A DNA stretch of 64,000 nucleotides from Cladocopium goreaui (Eukaryota; Sar; Dinophyceae; Suessiales; Symbiodiniaceae): assembly GCA_947184155.2 (NCBI GenBank), contig CAMXCT020000313.1, forward strand, positions 79,972-143,971. The letters run 5' to 3'. The position numbers and the translations under genes are program-made. The notes under the pieces were generated by a model. The model searched no databases, had not been told where the DNA came from, and was given only the letters and a program-made list of their open reading frames with translations. Below, piece by piece: positions 45,930-56,081 of this stretch. Numbering within the stretch: position 1 is the stretch's first letter; each line of letters begins with the position of its first letter.

Positions 45930-46160
45930 GTGACAGTGTTAGTTCTTAATGGGGCATGGGGCTCTAACACGTTTTCTTTGTCCCAAGGCATTACCTTAAT
46001 TATATACCCAAAACTGTTACTTTGATTTGGGAATGAGAAAGTTATACTTTGTACCAACATCCTACCTTAGTTTGGCTACAACAAGGTGATACTTTACACC
46101 ACAATGCTACCTTCATTTGGGTTCATTAAGGTGATATTTAAATTTAAACCAACATGTTGC
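45930..46160. repeat. Degenerate ~60-bp repeat
   Basis: CTACCTTAGTTTGGCTACAA / CTACCTTCATTTGGGTTCAT with AAGGTGATACTTTACACC-type words, about four times. Confidence 0.55.
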
Positions 46161-46606
46161 CCTCTTTTGGGTACTTTGGGTACATTTGCCCAAATTTAAG
46201 GTCCCACTTGCCCAAAATTGAGGGTCCACAGCTGGCCAAATTTGACGCCACACAAGGGGTATATTGTATACCTTGTTATACACACGAAGGGTTGGCCCCC
46301 TGAAGAGACTCCCCCAAGAAGTGTCACAGCGACGTGCTAACATGTAATATTGGAGCTTGTACTGATTGAAAAATAGATTCTGCTCAATTAGCATCAAAGT
46401 CTTGGGAAGATACGCTTTCATGACTTTTTCACTATGCCTACACACATAAATAGGTACATAATAAACGACAGCCAACAATACATGGTGCTTGTAGCCAACA
46501 AACACGGCAAAAAACGACCAAACATGACTCATTCAATCACCATTTGCAAAGGTTTACCAGGAAAATCCAGGATACATTATTAGCTTTATGGGCCTGTTTG
46601 GCCTCA

Positions 46607-46765
46607 CTATGCACCACTATAGTAGGCCCCTCCAATCTGCATCGCTGTCTGTCTAGGCCTTGCTCCCTCTGGTATGTGGTTGTAATTACACCGTCCAATG
46701 GCTCTCTTTTCTGATTTCCACTGAGTGTTTCCAGACATTTTTGTTGGCTGATCTTCATACAGATT
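46607..46765 (-). CDS. Possible AT-rich terminal exon or coding remnant
   Basis: Frame DQPTKMSGNTQWKSEKRAIG, RCNYNHIPEGARPRQTAMQI, GGAYYSGA then TAG. Composition unlike the GC-rich exons. A second frame is also open. May be an old inserted coding sequence. Confidence 0.3.
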   Translation of the reverse strand, partial: NLYEDQPTKMSGNTQWKSEKRAIGRCNYNHIPEGARPRQTAMQIGGAYYSGA

Positions 46766-46829
46766 AACTTGAAGGTGTGAACAGATTGTGCAAACAAATG
46801 CCAAACAAAAACCACACCAAAACATAAAT

Positions 46830-47420
46830 AGCACATAATATCAGTATACTATGTACGTTTTTTATTTTTTTTCGAAAGATAACGAGATGCACTCTGTGCG
46901 TAAATGAATGGGTGTGCATACATATATTATACAATACATAATACATATCATATATATACACATATTGTATATTATAGTAATACATATCCAATTCTGGTGT
47001 GTTCGCTGCATAGTCAGAGTTCCTCAATGGCGCACTGATGGGCTCTCTACACTTTTTCGCATCGCCCATGGAAAACATACCGTGACATTTGGATACAGTT
47101 GGTATCGATAGCTTTAACAGATCCCCAAAACCAAAAGAACATCACTGGAGTCCATCATCCAAAAAAACAGGAATAATGATCAAGAAACTTCAAGAACCAT
47201 TTGAAAAGCCCAACACCTTGCCCAAAAAAAAACTTTGTGCTTGTATTATCTTGCATTTTGATCATCAAATTTGTCCAAATATGGACAGGTCACCGGCCAT
47301 ACTCAAAGAACACACACTGATGATCCTATCCTCATGCAACCAAACATGGCTTGCTGCACCATCCACCATTTAGTTCGATGATTTTCCCAGCAAACCTCCA
47401 TTTAGTTCGAGGATTACCCA
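46830..47420. other. No gene seen
   Basis: AT-rich. ATACATATCATATATATACA tract at 46920-46990. Confidence 0.35.
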
Positions 47421-47423
47421 GCA

Positions 47424-47498
47424 TACCCTCTGGTAATTTAAGTTGATTTTCCCATGAAAAATGGTGATATGCCATATAGTTTTTTATACCAGAGGGTA
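47424..47498. mobile_element. Short MITE-A copy
   Basis: 75 bp, CCCTCTGGTAATTTAAG left, TATACCAGAGGG right; internal deletion relative to other copies. Confidence 0.8.
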
Positions 47499-47589
47499 TC
47501 TTAGACAGGCACTGGCACGTCAAAAAACGTCAAAAAATGCTGCTCAAGTTGCCAGGAAAAAACAACACAGAGTCCATGTGCTATGGACC

Positions 47590-47650
47590 TAGGCCGCTGC
47601 TGGCGACGTTGACCCCTGCCACTGATGCCACTGGGAACGCGGTGTCAACA
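47590..47650 (-). CDS. Possible exon
   Basis: VDTAFPVASVAGVNVASSGL is open; acceptor and donor not decided (TGGCAG|GGGTC is one acceptor). Confidence 0.3.
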
Positions 47651-47699
47651 ACACAAATATCGTTTGAAACAGGTTGTGAAATATCCATGGCCTAAAACT

Positions 47700-48200
47700 G
47701 CTTAGATCAATATATCCCCATGTGTAAAAACCCCATGTGTTATCACATTCTTACATATGTTTTGGATGTTATGGTCTAATATACCCCCCATGTGTAAAAC
47801 AAAAACATGAAAACATCAACGTACCCAACCATTCAGAGCTTCAGCAGTTTCCCACCATCGTTTTGGTCAACTCAGCGACGAAAATTGCAGTCAGTAGTTT
47901 GGTCGCCTGTCAACTCGTCGGCTGCAACAGGGGGATGTGTTCATTTCAAATGAAACTTAATATAAATGGGATAAGATGGGAGAAAAACCAGCATACAACA
48001 AACAAACAATGGGGAGGAAGGCACCACCAAAAGCAAACACATGTGAAATCATCAGTGAAACTGGGTTTAATAAACCAACATTTTCTTTTTTGTACATGCC
48101 TTGTTCCCTTCCAAATGGGAATATCAGCGATAAAGTATGATAAAGTGTCAAAAAATATTCCACTGTTCCACTGGCGCCAGAGAATTTGCATTCGGAAAAA
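47700..48200. other. Intron-like, one small island
   Basis: A moderately GC-rich patch at 47850-47930 is open on both strands with no clear borders. Confidence 0.3.
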
Positions 48201-48205
48201 CCGAC

Positions 48206-48296
48206 TCATCCCCAAACTGTTCGTCCCATCGGGCCTGACATGCTGATAAAACGACTTTCCGCAACTTCGGCGGGAGATCCATCGCTTCTTCGGCGG
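48206..48296 (-). CDS. Putative exon E43
   Basis: Acceptor TTATCAG|CC, donor GATGA|GTCGGT. Reads AEEAMDLPPKLRKVVLSACQ, ARWDEQFGDE. The frame extends upstream (GQVDPVALYSNSHSHLSA), so the acceptor may be earlier. Three TTGTTTGGA units lie just upstream. Confidence 0.5.
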
Positions 48297-48449
48297 CTGA
48301 TAAATGACTGTGGCTGTTGCTGTACAACGCGACTGGATCAACTTGGCCATGTTGAACAGCAACCCCCGGATTGTTTGGATTGTTTGGATTGTTTGGATGG
48401 AAACGTTGGACACCTAGAAATTGTTGGGGGAGTATCATCAAAAAATCAT

Positions 48450-48950
48450 TTTTTTTTGTTTAATTAATCTTTTTTGGTGGTTTCTAGTCGTGCATTTGTT
48501 TGCCCGCCCTGCCCCCCCAAAAAAAAACAAAAAAGACAGTGGAACTTTGGACTTTACAAATTCACCTGGCCTATTTGCTGGCCTTGTTGAGCCGCTTAGT
48601 GCAAGCATACGGCCCACAAAATCCACAAAGCTGCAAAAATTCATATGTTGTACAATCATGTGCAATCCACCACATTGGGCATGCGATCAAGATTTCTGGC
48701 ACAAGAAGTGCTTTCCTCCCAAAGTGGCCGAAGTCAAAACGCAATTTTGACACAAACCTCTCCGGACCCAGCAAATGAAACACAAATTTTTGTCCAGTCC
48801 TTCCAACCTTGGGTCTCTCCTTCACATCTGCCGTCGGCGTGTGAAACAAAGCCTTTCTTTTTTGCCACTCTGAACATGAAACAAAGCACAGTTGGATGCA
48901 GTTGACCACTTCCTTATTTTTACATTCTACCTTCACCCACATTCCATATA
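48450..48950. other. Unresolved
   Basis: Open frames on both strands. Wording near 48775-48850 (GGTCTCTCCTTCACATCTG) faintly recalls the 93-bp unit. No exon called. Confidence 0.3.
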
Positions 48951-48959
48951 TTCCATCAT

Positions 48960-49018
48960 GCCGCCCCCGCCAAAAAAACGGCTACAACTCGTTCAAGCCG
49001 CTCTTGGATTTCTTTTTC
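48960..49018 (-). CDS. Putative exon E44
   Basis: Acceptor GCGGCCAG|GAA. Reads EKEIQERLERVVAVFLAGAA. A GTAGCC donor would end it at 48986. In E45's phase a Lys/Ser-rich frame is read instead. Confidence 0.4.
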
Positions 49019-49029
49019 CTGGCCGCGGA

Positions 49030-49495
49030 AGATTCCATCCACAACCAACTCTGCTTATCTTTTTGGATGTTTTCATGGTATAAACCATAGCAATGAGGCA
49101 TTACAATCTTACAGCAATTATAGTAATTCAAAGGATTTTGCAGGTACATTTCCAGAACTATGATTCTATCATGACTCCAGTTCATTTCAAGTGTTCGTAA
49201 TGGAATTCAAATCTAATTTATAGACATCTTTCCCAAACATGCAGAGTTTCCACTCCACTCCGAATGGGAAGTGCTGCCAAGTGCTTTCTGCTTCAGAAGT
49301 CAAGGCAGTTTCATGTAGTTTCACTCTCTTATTGTAAGAGGCCATTTGTTTGCATATTTTTTTTTTCATTTTTTCATTTTTCGTGAGTTTTGAATCACTT
49401 TTCATCAAGATCCATTCAAAAAACCTCACAGTGGTGAAGTTTCACCATGTTTCACCATTTCTCGCCTGGACTTGCGAGGAACTGCCTTGGCGTGA
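49030..49495. other. No gene seen
   Basis: AT-rich intron-like DNA with T-runs. Confidence 0.35.
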
Positions 49496-49501
49496 CCAGC
49501 T

Positions 49502-49592
49502 GTGACTAACAGCTAACATGGCCCATAGAAAGTAGTTGATTTACTAAAGATGGTGATTTTCCAGTTCGCAAAGTCTTAGTTTACCAGAGGCT
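49502..49592. mobile_element. MITE-A copy, decayed
   Basis: Body GGTGATTTTCCAGTTCGCAA and right end TTTACCAGAGG recognisable; left end worn. Confidence 0.55.
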
Positions 49593-49662
49593 ATTCGATA
49601 TATACATAAATACTTGAAAGTCAAACGTTTGTCAGGGAGATTCGTAATAGTCTAGAAAACAC

Positions 49663-49766
49663 TACCCTCTGGTAAACTGACATAGCTATTGAAAATGGCC
49701 ATTTATAGTTGATTTCCCCATTTAAAATTGCCATTTTCAATAGCTATGTTAAATTACCAGAGGGCA
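49663..49766. mobile_element. MITE-A copy
   Basis: CCCTCTGGTAAACTGACATA left, GTTAAATTACCAGAGGG right. Nearly perfect palindrome. Confidence 0.9.
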
Positions 49767-49978
49767 ACATGACATTCTCAACCAGAAATTCAGATTGCTG
49801 ACCTAAGCAGGACCCACATGCAGACGTCAACAGAGATCACCTATGGGTGAAATGTCGTGAAACCATCGGCGATCACAACATGGTAGAATTGATCTGTTCG
49901 CAACATGTAAACATCCATATCGTGATGAAAATTGATCCATTCTTGATGTGTTAGAATTAAGATGCTCCAAGAAATACA

Positions 49979-50085
49979 TACCCTCTGGTTATTTAACATA
50001 GCCATGGGAAATGACCCATTTATAGATGGTTTACCTATTAAAAATGGTGATTTTCCATGGCAAACTGTTAAATAACCAAACGGTA
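49979..50085. mobile_element. MITE-A copy (TTATTTAAC subtype)
   Basis: CCCTCTGGTTATTTAACATA left, TTAAATAACCAAACGG right, TA flanks. Confidence 0.85.
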
Positions 50086-50124
50086 AAACTTTTGAATCGT
50101 CAGTTTTCCCAGTACCATGGTGAC

Positions 50125-50181
50125 CACTGATGCCATTCGGCCTTCTTTCGCAACTCCATCAGCTGTTCATCGAAATTCTTC
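50125..50181 (-). CDS. Putative exon E45
   Basis: Acceptor CGCCCCAG|G. Reads KNFDEQLMELRKKAEWHQ, a charged helix; the other two frames stop at once. Donor is GTGGTC or GTCACC. Takes two bases from E46. Confidence 0.5.
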
Positions 50182-50280
50182 CTGGGGCGTCGGAAATGGT
50201 CACCGCGTCGAACAGAAATGGTCACCGCAGAGTGGGTAACCGATGCGATTCGCAAGAATCCAAGGGTCACCCCAAATCGA

Positions 50281-50373
50281 TCAGAATAACATCTATAACA
50301 GATCCTTTGGGGATCTATAGAGGTACAATGTGTGATTTACTATTATAGATGTTTGATTTACTATTATAGATGT
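50281..50373. repeat. Tail segment shared with MITE-A copies
   Basis: AACATCTATAACAGATCCTT through GATTTACTATTATAGATGTT. Reverse complement of 55954-56045; partly repeated at 62030-62070. Confidence 0.75.
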
Positions 50374-50481
50374 TACCCTCTGGTTATGACTAACATAGCT
50401 ATGGAAAATGACCCATTTATAGATGATGTACCTATTAAAATGGTGATTTTCCATGGCAAGCTGTTAAATAACCAAAGGGTA
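50374..50481. mobile_element. MITE-A copy (TTATTTAAC subtype)
   Basis: CCCTCTGGTTATGACTAACA left, AATAACCAAAGGG right. Flanked by TTTACTATTATAGATG and its reverse, so the palindrome extends beyond the usual ends. Confidence 0.85.
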
Positions 50482-50499
50482 GCATCTATAATAGTAAAG

Positions 50500-50840
50500 T
50501 ACCTCCTAATACCTGATCATCATCATAGTATTATAACTATTATATGAATAATAAGGCACCATATAAATCGAATAGCACACACTCTTAAGCTCAGTGAGAT
50601 CTGTTCATTTTGGAGATCCCAAACAAGGGATACCATCCATCAAGCTTCACTGTGCTGGCTTCAAGCCCCAAGGCAATGTCTAGCAGGAAGCCCAGCTTCC
50701 AGATTCAATTGTTTCTGGCTACAACCACTAGATTTCATCAGTTTTGAAGTTTCAATGGGTTGAAGAAAAAAAACAAATCAGCAGGAAACCTGGCTTTTCA
50801 TCGCCAGAATAGGGACCTTTCCTGCAACTTTTTCTTTTTT
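50500..50840. other. No gene seen
   Basis: Intron-like. Confidence 0.35.
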
Positions 50841-50846
50841 TCCAAC

Positions 50847-50979
50847 CCAATGAAACTTGACATCGACAAAGCCATTCGCCGTTCGCATGCCGAAAACGCC
50901 ACCCAGTGGCTTCTCTTCGTCTCGTGAGCTGACTTTGGACTCCTGCCCCGATTTCGGGGAACTGGGATCAAAGGGGTAC
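50847..50979 (-). CDS. Putative exon E46 (133 nt)
   Basis: Acceptor CTTGGAG|GT, donor CATTGG|GTTGGA. Two open readings: YPFDPSSPKSGQESKVSSRD, EEKPLGGVFGMRTANGFVDV (looks the more natural) and TPLIPVPRNRGRSPKSAHET, KRSHWVAFSACERRMALSMS (fits the phase of E47 and E45). An exon may be missing next to it. Confidence 0.55.
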
Positions 50980-50999
50980 CTCCAAGTCCAAGGTATTGC

Positions 51000-51500
51000 C
51001 AAATGCCTACATCGTTTCTATATGTTTCTATGTTTTTTTTTCCCTGGGAAACATCGCAATTTTGAGGTATTCACCATTTTTGGGGCAATATAGTCATGGA
51101 TCAAAAATGGATCCATTTTGGGGGTTGACAATCTGACCCAAATCATGTCGCTTAAGTCATCCACTGCTCAGCAACGAACGATCACCACTGCGATGCTACT
51201 CGCGGTCATCATCCCATTGTTCCCCCTGACATTTCGAATCATTTTACGTTTTTTTCCCACTCAACAAGCATTCCCAGTGCATTCCGGGATGGTCTTTTTT
51301 TTAGCCATAAACCATGGTGATGATTTGGAATGGGCTTCCCATGGAAAATCCCGCGTCCTCAGACTTGGAGCCATCTTCCTGGTGGAGAAACCATGGGTAA
51401 ATGCTCGCACGCCCAACATCAACCGACCATTGGGGAGATCATGGGGACATCATGGAATACCATGGCAAAACTTGGGGCGAATCAATATATCAGTAGAATC
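51000..51500. other. No exon assigned
   Basis: Intron-like with a few open frames lacking splice borders. Confidence 0.3.
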
Positions 51501-51715
51501 ATAGATATAAGGATAGAATGAAGGTACCCCGGGCTACTCCAAGCACCGCAGCCACAGGGATGGTGTGACACTGGGGGGAACTCCGCTTTTGGGAGGATGG
51601 TGGGTGTTTTTGCTGGTTTTTTCATCGGTGTTCCGGGGTTTTGGATAGGTTTTTGCCTCCCAAATGAGATTCCTGGTTGTCCTATGTTGTGCTGTGATCG
51701 TGCGGACATTTTCAC

Positions 51716-51841
51716 CTTGGATCGACGTCCGACTCTGCAGCACCCATGCGGCCCTGCTCGGCTCAGTAAAAGCTGGCGCCCAGGAAGACGCACAAAGGTG
51801 GATCCCTTCCATCCTCGGTCGGGAAACCCCAAAAAGGGCCG
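51716..51841 (-). CDS. Putative exon E47 (126 nt)
   Basis: Acceptor ATTCCAG|CGG, donor TCCAAG|GTGAAA. Phase-consistent reading ALFGVSRPRMEGIHLCASSW, APAFTEPSRAAWVLQSRTSI. The frame RPFLGFPDRGWKGSTFVRLP is also open, and a plus-strand frame looks plausible too, so strand and frame are less sure than elsewhere. Confidence 0.45.
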
Positions 51842-52123
51842 CTGGAATTTCGACACCACGGGCATGTCAATTGTCTGCCATCCCAGAGGAGTCCCTCTGT
51901 TGAGATGGCCCTTTGCTGGCGACATCATGAATACCGAAAGAACATCAGATATCCGCCGCAGATTTCATTCATCCAAGGTAATCAAGAATATCAAGATACC
52001 TAATAATCATTAAATATCATTAATATTCATTAATAATCAAGATACCTAAGGGGCTATGACTCTTCGACACAGCTGGGTCCCAATATTTCACGATCGGAAT
52101 CCATGGAATCCATGGAATCCAAG

Positions 52124-52271
52124 CCCGAGGATCGTTCGCCTTGCCGGTGCGGTACACCATGGTACCCTTCGCATCGGCGGGCTTCGTCTTTTTGCCTTTC
52201 ACGACTTTGGGATTTCGGTGGATATCGCACCTGCCATGCCAGGACGGCGGGGACTGGCCGTTGATGACAGT
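52124..52271 (-). CDS. Putative exon E48
   Basis: Acceptor CTGTCAG|ACT. Reads TVINGQSPPSWHGRCDIHRN, PKVVKGKKTKPADAKGTMVY, RTGKANDPR. A GT donor inside (GCGAAGG|GTACCA, about 52168) would fit E47's phase; otherwise a GC donor near 52124. Lys-rich, clearly coding-like. Confidence 0.6.
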
Positions 52272-52433
52272 CTGACAGAACGACAAGGATCGACAAGGTG
52301 ATTTTGACATTGAGATACCTGAAAACTCAAAAAAAAAGCCCGCTGTAGAGGCTAACATCTCACGCAAACGGTGGTTTTGTCTTAGTTAACAGCTCACAAA
52401 GAGACAAGTGATGACAAGTGGATCCAAGTCGGT

Positions 52434-52548
52434 CATTCCCAGTTGGCCATGGCCGTATGGTCCAGACCTCTCTCGGCAAACGTAGCCACCACCTTCTGGC
52501 AGATCGCAGTCTTCATTTCCGGGGCAGAAGCCAAGGACATTGATTTGA
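52434..52548 (-). CDS. Putative exon E49
   Basis: Acceptor AGCCCAG|TC. Reads KSMSLASAPEMKTAICQKVV, ATFAERGLDHTAMANWE. Convincing helix-rich sequence. Exit donor may be GC (ATG|GCCAAC). GGCTCAG repeats sit just upstream of the acceptor. Confidence 0.6.
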
Positions 52549-52589
52549 CTGGGCTTGACCACTTTGCCATCACTTTTGTACATGCCTCG

Positions 52590-52630
52590 GGCTCAGAGGG
52601 CTCAGGGGGCTCAGGCGGCTCAGTCAGGCA
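52590..52630. repeat. GGCTCAG(A/G)GG short tandem repeat
   Basis: Four 9-bp units close to exon E49's acceptor. Confidence 0.85.
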
Positions 52631-52902
52631 GTCATATCGTCGGAAAAAGACCTATGTAGGATGGACGCATGTATCACCTGGTGTTTACCAGAGGAAAAAC
52701 ATTGAGCATGAATGCGTCGTCCCCAAATATGCCATGAAAGTCCACGGGATCTGCGATGGAAACTAAGGAGAACACTCATGAAACTGATTCAAGCTGCCAC
52801 ATCAGTCTGGACCGCGCATCTGTGATCTGAGACTTGTTTCACATGATCTTTCAACATCTTTCAACCGGTTTTTTCGAAACGGTATTGACGGTATTGCCTT
52901 GC

Positions 52903-53074
52903 CAATTCCAGCCCTTGACCGACCCACAGACCCTGTGCCTGGCCCCTGCTTGCCGTTCTCCCACTCCAACTCGAGTTTGCAGTTAGAGTAGGTCAAGTCG
53001 TAGCCGGTCCAGTAGTGCTCACCGTTGCACTTCACCGTTTCGCAGGGTGAAGCGAAAGGATTCCACGAGCTTTC
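52903..53074 (-). CDS. Putative exon E50 (172 nt)
   Basis: Acceptor CACCCAG|GAA; a GC donor ATTG|GCAAGG with the usual GCAAG context. 57 codons: ESSWNPFASPCETVKCNGEH, YWTGYDLTYSNCKLELEWEN, GKQGPGTGSVGRSRAGI. Three Cys and many Tyr/Trp suggest a folded, perhaps extracellular, domain. Fits E51 and E49. Confidence 0.65.
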
Positions 53075-53120
53075 CTGGGTGAAGGAAAGTCGAAGTCGAA
53101 TGGATAATGGTAAGAATATA

Positions 53121-53212
53121 CCCATAGGATCCATGTATGCTATATATGGTAACATTTACCATCAATATACCCCCTTTATGTTAGCATATATACCATACAT
53201 GGATCCTATGGG
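53121..53212. mobile_element. Palindromic element (family C)
   Basis: 92 bp; arms CCCATAGGATCCATGTATG are identical for 19 bp. Core is the reverse of the copy at 32352-32453. Confidence 0.85.
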
Positions 53213-53513
53213 ATATATCATTATCATTAATCGGATACGAATGGATATGGGTTGTCACCCCGCTAAGCAGGACTTGGGCAGAATTCTTCGAATGAGTCTT
53301 CCAAGAATCGTGCTCGCTTTCCGGTGATAGCCAGATAGACTCGGGACAAAGTGTTGAGATATCCCAGATATCAACAACCCTGATGAACCACTGAACATCG
53401 CTGAGATGAGTCATCCTGATTATCTGACTATCCGGGTCATCTCTAGCAATTCCTCATATTGAAAAGGACCCCATGGCTTTTGGCCATCTTTGGCCATCTG
53501 GTTCACCGGTTAC

Positions 53514-53558
53514 TGCGGTTATTGGCATCCATGAGTTGACGAGTTGCTCCCAATCAAC
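53514..53558 (-). CDS. Putative exon E51 (45 nt)
   Basis: Acceptor CTCGGCAG|GTT, donor CCGCA|GTAACC. Reads VDWEQLVNSWMPITA. Phase 0 both ends, matching E50. Three GAACGTTCA units lie upstream. Confidence 0.55.
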
Positions 53559-53734
53559 CTGCCGAGGCGCCACGGAGGGTCGCACAGCGACCACATTCAG
53601 AACGTTCAGAACGTTCAGAACAAGAAAGGAAGCGCGCATGGAGAGAAGTTCTGAGGTTCAAACAAACTGTCTACTCTTCAACACGGGTCAGGATTGCACA
53701 CTTGAGTCACTTGAGCCCGGATGAAGATGAATCA

Positions 53735-53789
53735 TGATGAATCCAGATCGAATATCAAACATCATCCGCTTGGATGGCATCAAGTTCAC
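53735..53789 (-). CDS. Putative exon E52
   Basis: Acceptor GTCGCAG|GTG. In E53's phase reads VNLMPSKRMMFDIRSG. An alternative upstream reading is RFAEVAGELDAIQADDV. Donor uncertain. Confidence 0.4.
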
Positions 53790-53939
53790 CTGCGACTTCA
53801 GCGAAGCGCAGGGGTCAAATCACCCACTGGACACTCGACAGGCGATGAACACCCACCGAAACCGCCATCACCGGCAGCACCACCACATGATAGAATCATA
53901 GAGGGAAATCCCATGCTTTCAGGAAATTATCTATAAAGC

Positions 53940-54335
53940 GGTCTCACCATATTCATATCATCCGCATTTATGATCATGTGCTCTCGGGTGAACCAAGCTT
54001 GTCCAAAATAAAATCAAAAAAGAAGTGAACATAAGGCGTGTGCTCTAGATATGGCTAAAACTGACTGAAAATCATGCCCAAGGAAACATCTCGAGCATGT
54101 TCAACTGGACCTTGCATGCTATCACAAATGCACAAGTCTCTGCCGATGCGTCGTCAGGAATGGGTCAGAATTGGCGACTCCTTTAAAACAAAATCCCTGA
54201 ACATTACCATACATTACCACTATATTATTCTATATTACTTTATATTACTAATAACCCAAACAATGGATGGATAATGATGGATATACCCATGATATACCTT
54301 CCAATATCATCCCAAATGGATGGCTCACTTCTCAT
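53940..54335. other. No gene seen
   Basis: Intron-like, with TTACCATACATTACC/ATATTACTTTATATTAC words near 54205-54250. Confidence 0.35.
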
Positions 54336-54340
54336 CGAGC

Positions 54341-54393
54341 CTCGGGGTGCAACTTCCGATAGAAATAGGCCTGAGCGCTGAGCGCTGCCAGTG
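54341..54393 (-). CDS. Putative exon E53 (53 nt)
   Basis: Acceptor GACGCAG|CA, GC donor CCGAG|GCTCGA. Reads LAALSAQAYFYRKLHPE. Takes one base from E54; phase 0 out. TGACGC lies in both E54's end and the sequence just before this exon. Confidence 0.55.
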
Positions 54394-54587
54394 CTGCGTC
54401 ATGGCCAGTCAGTGGCATCCGATGGCATCCGCGTCACGGCCAGTTGATAGATAACCCATACATCTATCATCATCTATCTATTGCGTATCGGCGTATCATC
54501 TATTTACAGTTATATATATATATATATTATATATAGACACGTGGGTACGAATAACTTCCCAACTACGATGGCAAAAAGTTGCAAAAC

Positions 54588-54650
54588 CGGCCGCGTCAGC
54601 CTGGTTGACAGCTTTGTCTAAGGATGTCTTCGCCACATGACCAAACAGGG
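54588..54650 (-). CDS. Putative exon E54 (63 nt)
   Basis: Acceptor CCCTTAG|CC, donor CGGCCG|GTTTTG. Reads LFGHVAKTSLDKAVNQADAA. Exactly 2+60+1 bases, fitting E55 and E53. The first residues repeat the end of E55 because of the direct repeat at the intron borders. Confidence 0.65.
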
Positions 54651-55704
54651 CTAAGGGATCAAAAAAAAGAACAAATAAGGATCAAAAAAAAAACAAAATC
54701 GAGGGATCAAAAAAAAACAAATAAGGATCAAAAAAAAAAACAAATAAGGACGATCGTAGTGAAAATCGTCCAGAAACTGCGGAAAGGGAGGATCAAAAAA
54801 AAAACAACTGGGAATACATATGAATAAAAACGAAAGAGAGTAGGTAGCAAGGGAAGTCGATTAAAAAATAAAAGCGGGTGGGGGGGTGCAGGGGGGAGGG
54901 CGCAGCGCCTTCCCCCGCAATGCGTACCAAGAAAGAAGCACACAGGCTCAAGTCTCGATGGATATAAATAAAGATTAAGAAAGAGAAGATGAACCCAAAG
55001 AAACGATGCCTATGAAAAAAATGAAAGAGAGTAGGTAGCAAGGGAAGTCAATTAAGAAATAAAAGCGGGTGGGGGGGTGCAGGGGGGAGGGCGCAGTGCC
55101 TCCCCCCGCAATGCGTACCAAGAAAGAAGTACATAGGCACAAATCTCGATGGATATCAATAAAGATAAAATGAACCCAAATAACCGGTGATGCTGATGAA
55201 AAACAAAAAAGAATAGTAGGTAGCAAGGGGAACCGATTAAAAAAAAGCGGGTGGGGGGGTGCAGGGGGGAGGGCGCAGCGCCTCCCCCCGCAATGCGTAC
55301 CAAGAAAGAAGTACATAGGCACAAGTCGCGATGGATATCAATCAAGATTAAATGAACCCAAATAAACAACGATGATGCTTGTGAAAAAAAAAGAATAGTA
55401 GGTAGCAAGGGGAGCCGGCTAAAAAATAAAAGCGGGTGGGGGGGTCAAGAGAAGGAAGCTTTCCTTTCATTTTTCAAGAGAAGGTTACTTCTTTCTTTCT
55501 TTCTTTCTCTTTCTTTCTTTCTTTCTTTCCTTTCCTGATTTTGTTTTTTTTTGATCCATGGGTTTTGCCTTCATTTCGTGATAGTTTCCTTGTGTTTTCT
55601 CATGTTTTCTGGATTTTGTTTTTTTTGATCCCTATTTGTTTTTTTTTGATCCTTATTTGTTTTTTTTTGATCCTTATTTGTTTTTTTTTTGATCCCTCTC
55701 CCAC
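54651..55704 (-). mobile_element. Introner-like intron with 10-bp border repeats
   Basis: Intron starting G|GTGGGA and ending TTAG|C. ACCAAACAGG occurs at 54640-54649 and 55703-55712. Ends are inverted: GGATCAAAAAAAA repeats at 54656-54800 and their reverse at 55608-55695. Inside are four ~186-bp units. No coding capacity recognised. Confidence 0.7.
54874..55442. repeat. ~186-bp tandem repeat, four units (last partial)
   Basis: GCGGGTGGGGGGGTGCAGGG begins units at about 54874, 55065, 55247 and 55432. Each also holds CCCCCCGCAATGCGTACCAA, a CGATGGATAT word and GTAGGTAGCAAGGG. Confidence 0.9.
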
Positions 55705-55745
55705 CAAACAGGACCATCGACAGGCTGAGCACGGTCGTGGGAAAT
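55705..55745 (-). CDS. Putative exon E55 (41 nt)
   Basis: Acceptor GATGAAG|A, donor TGTTTG|GTGGGA. Reads FPTTVLSLSMVLF, hydrophobic. One base joins E54 to give VLFALFGHV. Confidence 0.5.
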
Positions 55746-55830
55746 CTTCATCAAAATGATGAAACAGTGACATCTAATGACATCTAGGTCCTTGGTGTTG
55801 CTCAACTTTCGGAAATATCCATGAGGGACA

Positions 55831-55953
55831 CACCCTCTGGTTATTTAACATAGCTATAGAAAATCCCCAAAATAAATGGAGGTTTCTAGCTGGGAAAATC
55901 ATCTGTTTCTATGGGTCATTTTCCATAGCTATGTTAGTCATAACCAGAGGGTA
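55831..55953. mobile_element. MITE-A copy (TTATTTAAC subtype)
   Basis: CACCCTCTGGTTATTTAACA left, GTCATAACCAGAGGGTA right. Confidence 0.85.
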
Positions 55954-56067
55954 ACATCTATAATAGTAAATCTTAAACATCTATAAGTCTATAGACTAGT
56001 AAATCACACGTTGTACCTCTAAATAGATCCCCGAAGGATCTGTTTTATGTTAGTCATAACCAGAGGC
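55954..56067. repeat. Tail segment next to MITE-A
   Basis: ACATCTATAATAGTAAATC ... CACGTTGTACCTCTAAATAG, reverse complement of 50281-50373, closing with another GTCATAACCAGAGG end at 56054-56067. Confidence 0.75.
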
Positions 56068-56081
56068 TACTTCATCCATAT

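Noticed and set aside
51597-52013. Plus-strand frames over 51600-51910
   Set aside because: They look fairly coding, but there is no plus-strand splice support and every confident exon nearby is on the minus strand. Kept only as a doubt in E47.
52443-52766. Plus-strand frame with plausible protein composition
   Set aside because: Antisense to exon E49, which has an acceptor and fits its neighbours. The second half is a GGCTCAG repeat reading Gly-Ser.
54874-55442. Possible gene array with conserved C-rich peptides
   Set aside because: The ~186-bp tandem unit gives open Pro/Cys-rich frames on the minus strand, but unit lengths differ by non-multiples of three and poly-A runs interrupt them.
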